DNA of 44,958 nucleotides, taken from assembly GCA_026705345.1 (NCBI GenBank), contig JAPPAV010000135.1, forward strand, positions 1 to 44,958. Direction: 5' to 3'. Shown in pieces: positions 16,058 through 24,061 of this stretch. Below the pieces are notes generated by a model. It was not told the DNA's origin. It was given only the letters and a program-made list of their open reading frames with translations, and made no database searches. The first letter of the stretch is position 1. The number at the start of each line of letters is the position of its first letter. A program made the position numbers and the translations under genes. The stretch is from Gammaproteobacteria bacterium. GTDB taxonomy: Bacteria; Pseudomonadota; Gammaproteobacteria; Pseudomonadales; Azotimanducaceae.

Positions 16058-16164
16058 GCCATGTCTCCGCGGCTGACCGTGGGACGATGATACGGCGAGG
16101 CGGCGCATGTCCTCGTGCAAGCTGCTCACGTGTCCCCCAAACGTGCTTCTGCGCAGGCTCGTAG

Positions 16165-16227
16165 GGGCGACCCTTGTGGTCGCCCGTTGCGGAGTATCAC
16201 GTTGCCGGGACGGGACAAGCCCGTCCC
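16165..16227. repeat. Two dispersed palindromes in opposite orientation
   Basis: The first is GGGCGACC-CTTGT-GGTCGCCC at 16165-16185. The second is GGGACGGG-ACAAG-CCCGTCCC at 16207-16227. Both have perfect 8-bp arms and five-base loops that are reverse complements of each other (CTTGT/ACAAG). They fill the gap between the permease start and the end of the kinase gene, both on the minus strand. Confidence 0.8.
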
Positions 16228-16249
16228 TATCGGTGCTCTTCCGGGCGAA

Positions 16250-17344
16250 TCAAATCAATTGCATCGCGTTTTGAATGAGCCGCGGCAAACCGTCCGCGAC
16301 GGTCTCCATGCGTGGATCGGTTGAGTCGCCGACCTTCCATCGATGGTGCAGCTGCTGGACCACCGTTCCCGACTTCCACAGCGCAAAGGCTTCGTACCAG
16401 CCGATGTCGGCGAGGTCGAGCCCGCTCTTGGTCGCGTAGCGCTCCGTGACTGCCGCCCGTGACGGCAAACCGACTCGTTGCATGCCGTCGTAGCTGAACC
16501 GCTTGGAGTCCTCCGTGTCGGTCGGGTCGGGCCAATAGTTCAGCAATGTGCCGACGTCGATGAGGGGATCGCCCAGCGTGGTCATGTCCCAGTCGAAGAA
16601 GGACGTGACCCGGTCGGGATCCCGAGGGTCGAAGAGGCAATTGTCGAGTTTCAGGTCGTTGTGGACGAGGGAGACGCGCTGCGGCTCCGGTCGGGAGTCT
16701 TCGAGACGAGCGTGGACGGCGGACATCTCGGCGTCGTAGCGATCGTCGGCCACCAGATCCCAGCGTTGCTTCCACCCCTTCAGTTGCCGGGCGACGAAAC
16801 CGTCGGGTCTTCCCAGGCGGTCGAGATCAACCGCCTCGGGGTCCAGGGTGTGGAATTCGGCGATCCGCTCCACCAGCGCCATCCCGATGCGCGGGCCGAT
16901 GTCCCGGTGATGGCGCATGGTGGGAGGGACGACGCCACGGATAACCTCGCCCACGCGCCGTTCCATCACGAAGAAGTCCGCGCCGCCGATGGTGTGGTCG
17001 TCGCAGAAGAGATACGCCCTGGGGGCCGCGTCGAAGATCCGCCACAGCCGGGACAGTACGCGGTACTCCCGTTTCATGTCGTGGGCGCCCGGCGCCAGGT
17101 CGCCAAAGGGTGGCCGGCGCAACACCAGCTCGGACTTGCCGAACCGGATGAGATAGGTCAGGTTGGCGGAGCCGTTTGGAAACTGCAGAACCTCGAAACG
17201 TCCAGCGGCGTCGAACAGGTCGCCCGGAAGATTCGCGCGCAGGTAGTCCTCTATCCTGGGCCAGTCCAGATCCTCTCCGGGACGCACCGGCGCGAGTTCC
17301 GGCAACGCCTCGTCGGCGAACGGATCGACTTCGGTTCGTTGCAA
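16250..17344 (-). CDS. Aminoglycoside phosphotransferase-fold (APH) family protein
   Basis: A 364-residue kinase-fold protein of the ACAD10/FadE36-like phosphotransferase group, common in acyl-CoA metabolism and terpene or sterol degradation loci. Nucleotide-fold features are FPNGSANLTYLI and LVLRRPP in the N-lobe, the Brenner catalytic loop HNDLKLDN (His228, Asp230, Asn235) and the metal motif FFDWDM..LGDP. I choose the TTG at 17344: a strong GGGGGGAC Shine-Dalgarno sits nine bases before it, and the family N-terminus begins just after it. The open frame continues to an ATG at 17470, but those 42 residues are not family-like and cover the divergent promoter. Confidence 0.8.
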   Translation of the reverse strand: MQRTEVDPFADEALPELAPVRPGEDLDWPRIEDYLRANLPGDLFDAAGRFEVLQFPNGSANLTYLIRFGKSELVLRRPPFGDLAPGAHDMKREYRVLSRLWRIFDAAPRAYLFCDDHTIGGADFFVMERRVGEVIRGVVPPTMRHHRDIGPRIGMALVERIAEFHTLDPEAVDLDRLGRPDGFVARQLKGWKQRWDLVADDRYDAEMSAVHARLEDSRPEPQRVSLVHNDLKLDNCLFDPRDPDRVTSFFDWDMTTLGDPLIDVGTLLNYWPDPTDTEDSKRFSYDGMQRVGLPSRAAVTERYATKSGLDLADIGWYEAFALWKSGTVVQQLHHRWKVGDSTDPRMETVADGLPRLIQNAMQLI

Positions 17345-17452
17345 CGCTTTTGTCCCCCCTGCGTTCGGAAGAATGGCGCACCGGCGAACGGTTGTCACCG
17401 GCTCTGGCGAGCTTTCTGGGCGAAAGCCTGTGCAAAACGTGTGAGATTCCGG

Positions 17453-17480
17453 TTGACGGATCGTCGACACTGGATATAAT
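17453..17480 (+). promoter_or_regulatory. Sigma70-type promoter for the DUF222 gene
   Basis: TTGACG (17453-17458) and TATAAT (17475-17480) are 16 bases apart, close to the sigma70 consensus. They lie about 90 bases before the ATG at 17573 and point at it. This is the clearest promoter in the window. Confidence 0.75.
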
Positions 17481-17572
17481 CACAGTTATTTGACGACCCC
17501 GTCCAACACTGCGGATGTCGAGGTCGTCGCGAGTGGCCGGCCTGCTGGTCGGCGCCAAGTGAGGAATCAAAC

Positions 17573-18013
17573 ATGAACGCCGCCGCGACTTCCCTTCAAC
17601 CTCTCGAATCCGTGGCCGACGATCTCGTCTCGAGTTGCCGGACTATCTCACGACACGGCTATCGCCTGCTCGTCCTGTTGCGCGAGTTCGACATGCGCAG
17701 GGGCTACCGGGAAGCGCGCGGCAAGGGTCGGTGTGCCGCAGACAGTGCCGAGTGGCTGGATGCACGGTGCGGGATCGGACGCGACGCCGTACGCGACAAG
17801 CTCCGTGTGGCGTACGCGCTGCTCAACCTGCCGCAGATCGAGGCGGCCTTCGAAGACGGCGAACTGACTTTCGTCAAGGTTCGGTCCCTGATCGAGGTGG
17901 CGACGTTCGCCAACGAAGGGACGTTGCTCGAACTCGCGCGCACGATGACGGACGCCCAGGTGGGGAAGTACTGTCGGCGGCTTGGTGCCCGCGACCGTCG
18001 CAAGGGGCGGTAG
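17573..18013 (+). CDS. Truncated DUF222 (HNH-associated) protein
   Basis: A 146-residue protein matching only the N-terminal part of DUF222 proteins: GYRLLVLLREFD, WLDARCGIGRDAVRDKLRVA, LPQIEAAFEDGELTFVKVR, then QVGKYCRR. Full-length family members run several hundred residues and usually end in an HNH nuclease domain, which is absent. The frame stops soon after a basic RDRRKGR tail, and the following bases lead straight into arsC. It is probably a 3'-truncated remnant that keeps its promoter. Whether the stub has a function is unknown. Confidence 0.7.
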   Translation: MNAAATSLQPLESVADDLVSSCRTISRHGYRLLVLLREFDMRRGYREARGKGRCAADSAEWLDARCGIGRDAVRDKLRVAYALLNLPQIEAAFEDGELTFVKVRSLIEVATFANEGTLLELARTMTDAQVGKYCRRLGARDRRKGR

Positions 18014-18102
18014 CGGCCCATTCTAGCGGTTCGTCGGGAGCATCGCGTGTGGTGGGTTGCGCCGATATACTCGTTGCGGAGGCCAGCAAGGGGAGCGCAT
18101 CC

Positions 18103-18453
18103 ATGGCGCGAGTCGTTCTCTACCACAACCCGGCATGCAGCAAATCGCGTGGCGCCAGGGAGATACTCGAGGAGCGGAATGTCGACTTCGACATCGTCGA
18201 GTACCTGAAGGCACCGCTGGGCGAGGCGGATCTCCGACGCATTCTCGAGTTGGTTGACGACCCGCCGGCGGAATTGGTCCGCAAGGACGGGAACTTTCGG
18301 GAACTCGGTTTGAACGCCGGGGACTACAACACGGCGGACGCAGTGGTCGGGCTGCTACTCGAACATCCGAAGCTGATGCAGCGTCCGGTCGTCGCGCGGG
18401 GCGACCGAGCGGTCATCGCTCGCCCCTCGGAGAAGGTCGAAGACTTGCTCTGA
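18103..18453 (+). CDS. arsC: Arsenate reductase (ArsC, glutaredoxin-dependent type)
   Basis: A 116-residue thioredoxin-fold protein. The N-terminus is VVLYHNPACSKSRGA with catalytic Cys12 in the C-S-K-S-R motif. Other ArsC marks are DIVEYLKAPL, LVRKDG and MQRPVV, whose Arg binds the arsenate/thiolate. Length is normal for ArsC/YfgD-type reductases. There is a good AAGGGGAG Shine-Dalgarno. No arsR or arsB is present, so it may be a housekeeping YfgD/ArsC homolog rather than part of an ars operon. It is followed after 17 bases by an MFS transporter, so co-transcription is likely. Confidence 0.88.
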   Translation: MARVVLYHNPACSKSRGAREILEERNVDFDIVEYLKAPLGEADLRRILELVDDPPAELVRKDGNFRELGLNAGDYNTADAVVGLLLEHPKLMQRPVVARGDRAVIARPSEKVEDLL

Positions 18454-18470
18454 ACCGGGCCTCCGACGCA

Positions 18471-19772
18471 ATGACTCTCGTTCTCAGCGAACTGCGCTGG
18501 CTGCGCTTCGGGGCGTTCAGCGCATTCTATTTCGCTCAAGGGGTACCAATAGGGCTGTTGGCGTTCGCCATGCCGGCGTGGCTCGCCGAACAGCAAGCGA
18601 GCGTCAGCGAGATCGCCTTGTTCACGTCCGTTGTGTCCATCCCCTGGGCGTTCAAGCTAGTGGCTGGTCCGTTCATGGACCGCTTGACGTTTCTGCCAAT
18701 GGGATTTCGGCGGCCTTGGGTGCTGTTCGCGCAGGCGGGCCTGACTCTGTGCCTGGTGGCCGTCGCTCTCACGCCGTTCGACGCCGGCGCGTTGGGCTCC
18801 CTGGTGGTTGTTGGATTCGCGACCAATGCCTTCGCCGCCACGCAGGACGTCGCGGTCGACGGCATGGCCATCGATGTTCTGCCGGTTGACGAACGAGGCA
18901 GGGCGAACGCGTTCATGGCATTCGGGCAAGTAGCCGGGTCCTCGTCGTTCGGGGCGCTTTGCGGCACGTTGTTGCCGGTCGTCGGCCTTAAGCAGACTGC
19001 GTCTGTGTGTGCGGCCACAGTGGCAGTCATCTTCGTGTTCGTCGCCTTGGTGCGCGAGCGGCCAGGTGAGCGGCTGTTGCCGTGGACGGCTGGCGAGGCC
19101 ACGCAACGCCTGGAAGCGACCTCGTTGCGGGTCGTCGACAACTTCCGTGACCTATTCCGGGTGCTTGCACTGCCGATGAGCCTCCTGTTGGTGGCGGCAT
19201 CGTTTGCCTACTTTCTGCGGGGTGGGCTCGTCACCCCGGTGTTTGCCGCGTTTGCTGTCCAGGATCTCGGCCTGTCCACCGCCGAATACAGTGGGTTCAT
19301 CAGCGTATTGAGCATTGCTGCCGCAGTGGTCGGCGTGGCGCTCGGGCCGTTCATCGACCGGTTCGGTGCGAGGCGGTTTCTCATTGGGGCGTTGATTATT
19401 GGGGCTGTCTCTCACTTCATCGGCGGTCTGTTGGCGGACCGCACGAGTGATCTCGTGGCGTTTGGCGCCGTGGCTGCCGTCGTCTACCTCGTGGGCCAAG
19501 TCGTCTTCATCACCGTGATCGCCCTGTTCATGAACCTTTGCTGGACCAAGGTTGCTGCCACCCAGTTCGCGGTCTATATGGCCCTTGCCAACGTGGGGAT
19601 CGCTACCGGCGGCTTGCTCTTCGTCCCGTTTGCCGACCATCTGACCTTCGGCCAGGACTTCCACATCATGGCTGGCCTATTCGTCTTGTCGGCATTGGGG
19701 TTGCGGTTCTTCCAGGAGGGCGCCCACTCCCAACGGCTCGAAGAACTCAGGGCCCGAGCGGCGCAGGTGTAG
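18471..19772 (+). CDS. MFS transporter, AmpG/RhtX-like
   Basis: A 433-residue protein with about 12 hydrophobic segments. The N-terminus (LRFGAFSAFYFAQGVPIGLL) and the loop WAFKLVAGPFMDRL are typical of AmpG/SLC33-type carriers, as is NAFAATQDVAVDGMAIDVL. Known relatives import muropeptides or siderophores. Substrate here cannot be read from sequence. It lies 17 bases after arsC. Confidence 0.8.
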   Translation: MTLVLSELRWLRFGAFSAFYFAQGVPIGLLAFAMPAWLAEQQASVSEIALFTSVVSIPWAFKLVAGPFMDRLTFLPMGFRRPWVLFAQAGLTLCLVAVALTPFDAGALGSLVVVGFATNAFAATQDVAVDGMAIDVLPVDERGRANAFMAFGQVAGSSSFGALCGTLLPVVGLKQTASVCAATVAVIFVFVALVRERPGERLLPWTAGEATQRLEATSLRVVDNFRDLFRVLALPMSLLLVAASFAYFLRGGLVTPVFAAFAVQDLGLSTAEYSGFISVLSIAAAVVGVALGPFIDRFGARRFLIGALIIGAVSHFIGGLLADRTSDLVAFGAVAAVVYLVGQVVFITVIALFMNLCWTKVAATQFAVYMALANVGIATGGLLFVPFADHLTFGQDFHIMAGLFVLSALGLRFFQEGAHSQRLEELRARAAQV

Positions 19773-20030
19773 TGGAATCGTCCACCTGGTAGCGGAATCG
19801 CCGTCGGCGTTGACGCGTGCCTGGCCCCTCTCGCCCTCGAAGTCCCAATGCGCTGCTGTGTCGTCGATGTCGAGGGAGGCAAGCAACGGCCAGGGCGTGT
19901 CCGCGACATAGTCGAACGGTTCGCCGTTCTGAAACGTCAGGCAGCGACCGTTGGCACTGACCCTGAGCGGACCGTCGAACGCAACGGTACCTGTGCGGCA
20001 GGCACAGGCGAGTACGAGCGCCAGCCGCAT
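19773..20030 (-). pseudogene. Fragment of an apiosidase-like (DUF4038) secreted protein
   Basis: On the minus strand an ATG at 20030 is followed by a short hydrophobic leader (LALVLACAC) and LRVSANGRCLTFQNGEPF, then DTPWPLLASLD. This is the opening strand pattern of DUF4038 apiosidase-like glycosidases (G.YL....GkPF...DT.W.LL..L). The similarity then fades, and the frame runs into the end of the MFS gene on the other strand. Full family members exceed 400 residues. It starts 12 bases after the LLM oxidoreductase stop and is probably a decayed gene end. Confidence 0.45.
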
Positions 20031-20042
20031 CGTGATCGGATG

Positions 20043-20987
20043 CTAGCGGAACTCGGGCATTACCTCTTCGGCGAACAACTGCGCCGGTTCCTGCGTGTCC
20101 TTGCCGAAGAACTCGATGACGAACATCGTGCATCCCAAGTCGACGTGCTTCTGGATCTGTTCGGCACAGCGTTCGGGGGGCCCGGTGATTGCCAGCGGTC
20201 CCTTGGGGTCGCCCATATGACCGCCGAAGATGCGCTGGGCCTGATCGGCCATCGGACCAGCCCGCCCGGCGTCCGGCGCAATGGTGACTAGGCACTGCTG
20301 GCTGGCCACGATCTCGCCCGCATCGCGCCCGATTGCGTCGCAGTGGCGGTGCAGCACGTTGATCTTGCGGTCGAGCAGCGCCTGCTGGCCGGCCAGGTTG
20401 TTCCAAATGTCGGCTTCCCGGGCGGCGATCTTCATGGTGACCTGTTCACCGGCGCCGCCGATTAGGATGGGCACCTTGCGAGGCGGTTTGGGTTGGCAGA
20501 CCACGCCGCTCGCCTTGACGTAGTCGCCGTCGAACGTGACCTCGTCCTCGTCCCCCCACATCCGCTTGAGAAGCTCGACTGTCTCCGCGAGTTGTCGCAG
20601 GCGTTCCCCTGTGTCGTGGAACGGCATGCCGAAGTCGGTGAACTCCCGGGGCATCCAGCCACCGCCGAGCCCGGCGATGACTCGGCCACCCGCGATGTTG
20701 TCCACGGAGGCGATCACCTTGCCGAGTTGCGCGGGATTGCGCATCCCGGCGGGTGTCACGAGCGTGCCGAGTTCGACGCGTTCGGTGATGGCGGCGACCG
20801 CGGCGATCATCGACCAGGCTTCGAGAATCGGAAGTTGCGGCGACTGCGGGCCGTAGAGGTGGTCGCATACCCAGAGCGAATCGAAGCCCATCGATTCGAA
20901 GGCGCGCGCGGCACCGGCGGCCGCCACCCAGGGTCGTTTTATCTGGGGCAGGGTGACGCCGAAGTGGGGCATTGCGTTGGCGGTCAT
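20043..20987 (-). CDS. LLM-class (luciferase-like, F420/flavin) oxidoreductase
   Basis: A 314-residue TIM-barrel flavin- or F420-dependent oxidoreductase. Family marks are MPHFGVTLPQ, ARAFESMGFDSLWVCDHL, RVELGTLVTP..RNPAQLGK, GGRVIAGLGGGW, and PKPPRKVPILIGG near the middle. The cofactor, flavin or F420, cannot be decided. The ATG at 20987 follows GAGGACC and is divergent from the NHL gene at 21062, so the 75-base gap must hold both promoters. Confidence 0.82.
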   Translation of the reverse strand: MTANAMPHFGVTLPQIKRPWVAAAGAARAFESMGFDSLWVCDHLYGPQSPQLPILEAWSMIAAVAAITERVELGTLVTPAGMRNPAQLGKVIASVDNIAGGRVIAGLGGGWMPREFTDFGMPFHDTGERLRQLAETVELLKRMWGDEDEVTFDGDYVKASGVVCQPKPPRKVPILIGGAGEQVTMKIAAREADIWNNLAGQQALLDRKINVLHRHCDAIGRDAGEIVASQQCLVTIAPDAGRAGPMADQAQRIFGGHMGDPKGPLAITGPPERCAEQIQKHVDLGCTMFVIEFFGKDTQEPAQLFAEEVMPEFR

Positions 20988-21061
20988 GGTGGTCCTCGAC
21001 GGTTGCGGCTGGGGTGCGGGGCCAGCGTATCATCAAGTACGGGTTTGATAGGGACACCCAC

Positions 21062-22030
21062 ATGGCGCAGATCGAGTTCGAGGTCGTCGAAGGCTGGGAG
21101 AAGCTTCCCGAGGGCTGGAGTTTCGTGGAGGTCGCCGGCGTCGCGACGGATTCGAAGGACCGGGTCTATGCCTTCAACCGGGGGGAGCACCCGATGATCG
21201 TGTTCGATGCCGACGGCAGTTTCCTCGATGCCTGGGGCGAGGGCGTTTTCACCAATGCCCACGGCATCTACATCGGTCCGGACGATCTCGTCTACGCGGC
21301 CGACAATTTCGATCACACGGTGCGCATCTTCACGCCGGACGGAAAGCTGTTGCGGACTCTGGGCGAAAAGGACAAGCCCGCCGACACCGGGTTCGTGCCG
21401 GGGCGGTCGGCGGTGCAGTTCGGCGGCGGGCCGTTCAACCGCGTGACCAACGTGGCGCTGTCCACCCTAGGTGAGATGTATGTGGCGGACGGCTACGGCA
21501 ATGCCCGGGTCCACAAGTTCTCGGCGACCGGGGACTACCAGTTCTCCTGGGGCGAACCGGGCCGCGGCCCGGGTGAATTCCGACTGCCCCACGCCATTGC
21601 CGTCGATCGCGACAATACGGTCTACGTCGCGGACCGGGAGAACTCGCGCATCCAGGTGTTCAAGGCCAACGGGGACTACGTCAAGGAATGGGACCACATC
21701 GTCCGTCCCGACGACCTCTACATCGACGATGACGACATCCTCTACGTGGCCGAACTGGGCGAGATCGCGGGGCAGAGTCCGGACCACGAGATCCTGCCGC
21801 ATACGCCCCATGCGCGGGTGACGGTCATGGACCTGGATGGCGAGGTCATCACCCGCTTCGGGGGCAAGGATCCGGTGCGACCGGGCAATTTCTTCGCTCC
21901 TCACGGAATCTGGTCCGACTCCAAGGGCGACCTCTACGTCGCCGAAGTGGTCTACAGCGGCGGCGGCAACCGGGGTCTCGTGCCGCTCGATTGCCACTCG
22001 CTGCAGAAATTCGCACGCATACACGCGTAG
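21062..22030 (+). CDS. NHL-repeat beta-propeller, peptidyl-hydroxyglycine lyase-like
   Basis: A 322-residue six-bladed NHL propeller with repeated D-(G)-x-x-Y-V-A-D blades (VYAADNFDHTVRIF, MYVADGYGNARVHKF, VYVADRENSRIQVF, LYVAEV). Three blades begin with a histidine in the same place: His67 (NAHGI), His177 (LPHAIAVD) and His281 (APHGIW). The spacing is about 105 residues, as for the three zinc-binding His of peptidyl-alpha-hydroxyglycine amidating lyase. No signal peptide is seen. Many bacterial homologs carry this annotation without proven activity. The neighbour is a glutaminyl cyclase. Confidence 0.7.
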   Translation: MAQIEFEVVEGWEKLPEGWSFVEVAGVATDSKDRVYAFNRGEHPMIVFDADGSFLDAWGEGVFTNAHGIYIGPDDLVYAADNFDHTVRIFTPDGKLLRTLGEKDKPADTGFVPGRSAVQFGGGPFNRVTNVALSTLGEMYVADGYGNARVHKFSATGDYQFSWGEPGRGPGEFRLPHAIAVDRDNTVYVADRENSRIQVFKANGDYVKEWDHIVRPDDLYIDDDDILYVAELGEIAGQSPDHEILPHTPHARVTVMDLDGEVITRFGGKDPVRPGNFFAPHGIWSDSKGDLYVAEVVYSGGGNRGLVPLDCHSLQKFARIHA

Positions 22031-22095
22031 TCGCGCAACGCAGCCGAGTGATCGAGTCGCTGCTTGGTTCGACCGACGTGCGCGTGCTCAGGCGT

Positions 22096-22842
22096 ATGGC
22101 CGCGTTTTGCGTGTTGGGCATCGGGCTCAGCGTTCCGGCGGCGGAGTCCTTGACCGTCAAGGTGCACCGCAAGATCCCGCACGACCCGACGGCATACACC
22201 CAGGGTCTCTTGTGGTGGCAGGGGAAGCTCTACGAGAGCACTGGGCGACGCGGCCAATCCCAACTGCGTCGGATCGACCCGGCCTCCGGGACCGTCGAGC
22301 ATCACGTCCGGATTCCGGTGTTGTTCTTCGGCGAGGGGCTCGCCCGGGCGGGACAGCGCCTCGTCATGTTGACCTGGAAGGCCGAACGGGCGTACGTGTT
22401 CGGGCTGCCGCGCCTCGACCGCGTCTCAACGCTGAGCTACCGGGGCGAAGGCTGGGGTCTCTGTCACGATGGCCGCCGATTCGTGATGAGTGACGGTTCG
22501 GACGTGTTGAGCTTCCGGGACAGCGAGTCGTTCGTCGTCGTCGGACGGGTGGCTGTGACCTTCGAAGGTGCCCCGCTCGCGCATCTGAACGAACTGGAAT
22601 GCGTCCACGGCGAGGTCTACGCCAATGTCTTCCAAACGGACACCATCGTGCGAATCGACCCGGCGACCGGAGGCGTTACGGCGCGCGTCGACGCGACGGG
22701 TCTTCGCGATGCGGCCGAGGCCCAAGGCGGCGACGTACTGAACGGCATCGCCTACGCTCCCGAACTGGAGCGGTTCTTCGTCACCGGCAAGCTATGGCCT
22801 GCCATGTTCGAAGTGACGTTCGTGGACGAGTCCGCCCCCTAG
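22096..22842 (+). CDS. Glutaminyl-peptide cyclotransferase (glutamine cyclotransferase family)
   Basis: About 248 residues with a short signal peptide (FCVLGIGLSVPAAES), so exported. The five-bladed propeller family is recognised by HDPTAYTQGLLWWQGKLYESTG, then EGWGLCHDGRRFVMSDGS, LNELECVHGEVYANVFQTDTIVRIDP and LNGIAYAPELERFFVTGKLWP. The family turns N-terminal Gln into pyroglutamate. The start may be one of the in-frame GTGs at 22078 or 22084, which would give the leader a basic RR stretch. It lies about 65 bases after the NHL gene, so co-transcription is likely. Confidence 0.82.
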   Translation: MAAFCVLGIGLSVPAAESLTVKVHRKIPHDPTAYTQGLLWWQGKLYESTGRRGQSQLRRIDPASGTVEHHVRIPVLFFGEGLARAGQRLVMLTWKAERAYVFGLPRLDRVSTLSYRGEGWGLCHDGRRFVMSDGSDVLSFRDSESFVVVGRVAVTFEGAPLAHLNELECVHGEVYANVFQTDTIVRIDPATGGVTARVDATGLRDAAEAQGGDVLNGIAYAPELERFFVTGKLWPAMFEVTFVDESAP

Positions 22843-22930
22843 GGGGCAACGCTATCGCGCCCGTTAGGGCGCGCCGTCGGCCGTGCAGTGTGCCCGCCGC
22901 ACCTTGGGCCCGGAACGGACAAGCCCGTCC
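22834..22930. terminator. Hairpins between converging genes, with a degenerate dispersed repeat
   Basis: A perfect 14-base palindrome GCCCCCTAGGGGGC (22834-22847) covers the cyclotransferase stop codon. A second hairpin, CGCGCCC-GTTA-GGGCGCG (22856-22873), follows. A decayed copy of the ACAAG-loop repeat is at 22912-22930. The genes on both sides converge here, so a bidirectional transcription end is plausible, though there is no U-run. Confidence 0.5.
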
Positions 22931-22931
22931 C

Positions 22932-23987
22932 CTACGTCGCGTCTCTGCGGCGGCGTACGGACTCGGCCAGTTCGCCCAGGCATGCCACGGTGTCGTCCCA
23001 GCCGATGCAGGCGTCGGTGACGCTTTGCCCATAGACCAATTCCGAGCCGAGGTTCTGCCGGCCCTCGACAAGATTGCTCTCGACCATGACGCCCATGATC
23101 TTGTCCTCGCCGTCGGCGATCTGGCCCGCGAGATCCTGGCAGACGGCGATCTGACGACGGTGATCCTTCTGGCTGTTGGCGTGGCTCGCATCCACCATGA
23201 GGCGGTCGTTCAAGGCGCCTTGTCCGAGAATCCGGCTGGCATAGTGCACCGAGGGGTTGTCGAAGTTGGTCTTGCCGCCGCCGCCGCGGAGGATGATGTG
23301 GCAGTCGTCGTTGCCGGCCGTGGAGAAGATGGCCGAGTGGCCCGCCTTTGTAACCGACAGGAAGATGTGGGAATGCAACGCCGACTTCACGGCGTCGGCA
23401 GCGACCTGGATGTCGCCGTCGGTACTGTTCTTGAAGCCGGTGGGGCATGACAGTCCGGACGCAAGCTGGCGGTGAATCTGGCTCTCCGTGGTCCGCGCAC
23501 CGATGGCCGCCCAGCACACGAGGTCGCCGACGTATTGCGGGGTGATGGGATCGAGGTACTCCGTGCCGGTGCCGAGCCCCATCCCCACGATGTCGCGTAG
23601 CAGGGCTCGCGCCGTGTGCAGCCCCAGGTCGATGTCGAAGGAATCGTCGAGATTGGGATCGTTGATCAGCCCCTTCCAGCCAACCGTGGTCCGGGGCTTC
23701 TCGAAATAAACGCGCATGACGACGAGCAGGTCCCGGGCCAGGGCATCGGCCTGTTCCTTCAGCCGCCCGGCGTATTCGCGTGCGGCGTTCGGGTCGTGGA
23801 TGGAGCACGGCCCGACGATGACCAGCAGACGCGGATCGCGTCCGGCAATGATGTCGCTTGCGTGGCGGCGCACGTTGAACACCAGGGTCGAGTGCTCCGG
23901 CGCAAGTGGCAGTTCGTCGATCAGTTCCGAGGGCGCGCGTACTTCCGCCATGCCGGTGATCCGAACGTCGTCCGTTAGATACTGCAT
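22932..23987 (-). CDS. aroG: 3-deoxy-7-phosphoheptulonate (DAHP) synthase, class I
   Basis: A 351-residue AroF/G/H-type DAHP synthase, the first step of the shikimate pathway (PEP plus erythrose-4-phosphate). Near-invariant motifs are VIVGPCSIHDP (residues about 56-66), MRVYFEKPRTTVGWKGLINDP (about 90-110), IGARTTESQ..R.LASGLSCPTGFKN, CHIILRGG and GVMVESNLVEG. It keeps an N-terminal extension like that of E. coli AroG (QYLTDDVRI), which in the family forms part of the feedback-inhibitor site, so allosteric control by an aromatic amino acid is likely. Which one cannot be read from sequence. Confidence 0.93.
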   Translation of the reverse strand: MQYLTDDVRITGMAEVRAPSELIDELPLAPEHSTLVFNVRRHASDIIAGRDPRLLVIVGPCSIHDPNAAREYAGRLKEQADALARDLLVVMRVYFEKPRTTVGWKGLINDPNLDDSFDIDLGLHTARALLRDIVGMGLGTGTEYLDPITPQYVGDLVCWAAIGARTTESQIHRQLASGLSCPTGFKNSTDGDIQVAADAVKSALHSHIFLSVTKAGHSAIFSTAGNDDCHIILRGGGGKTNFDNPSVHYASRILGQGALNDRLMVDASHANSQKDHRRQIAVCQDLAGQIADGEDKIMGVMVESNLVEGRQNLGSELVYGQSVTDACIGWDDTVACLGELAESVRRRRDAT

Positions 23988-24061
23988 GCCTTAAAAAGTC
24001 GATTCAGCGAAACCAACCTGCAAACTTAGCGCGTACATGGCCGGATGTACAATTGCGGCAC

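Noticed and set aside
17345-17470. ATG at 17470 as start of the APH-fold kinase
   Set aside because: The extra 42 residues are not family-like and lie against the divergent sigma70 promoter. The TTG at 17344 has a much better Shine-Dalgarno.
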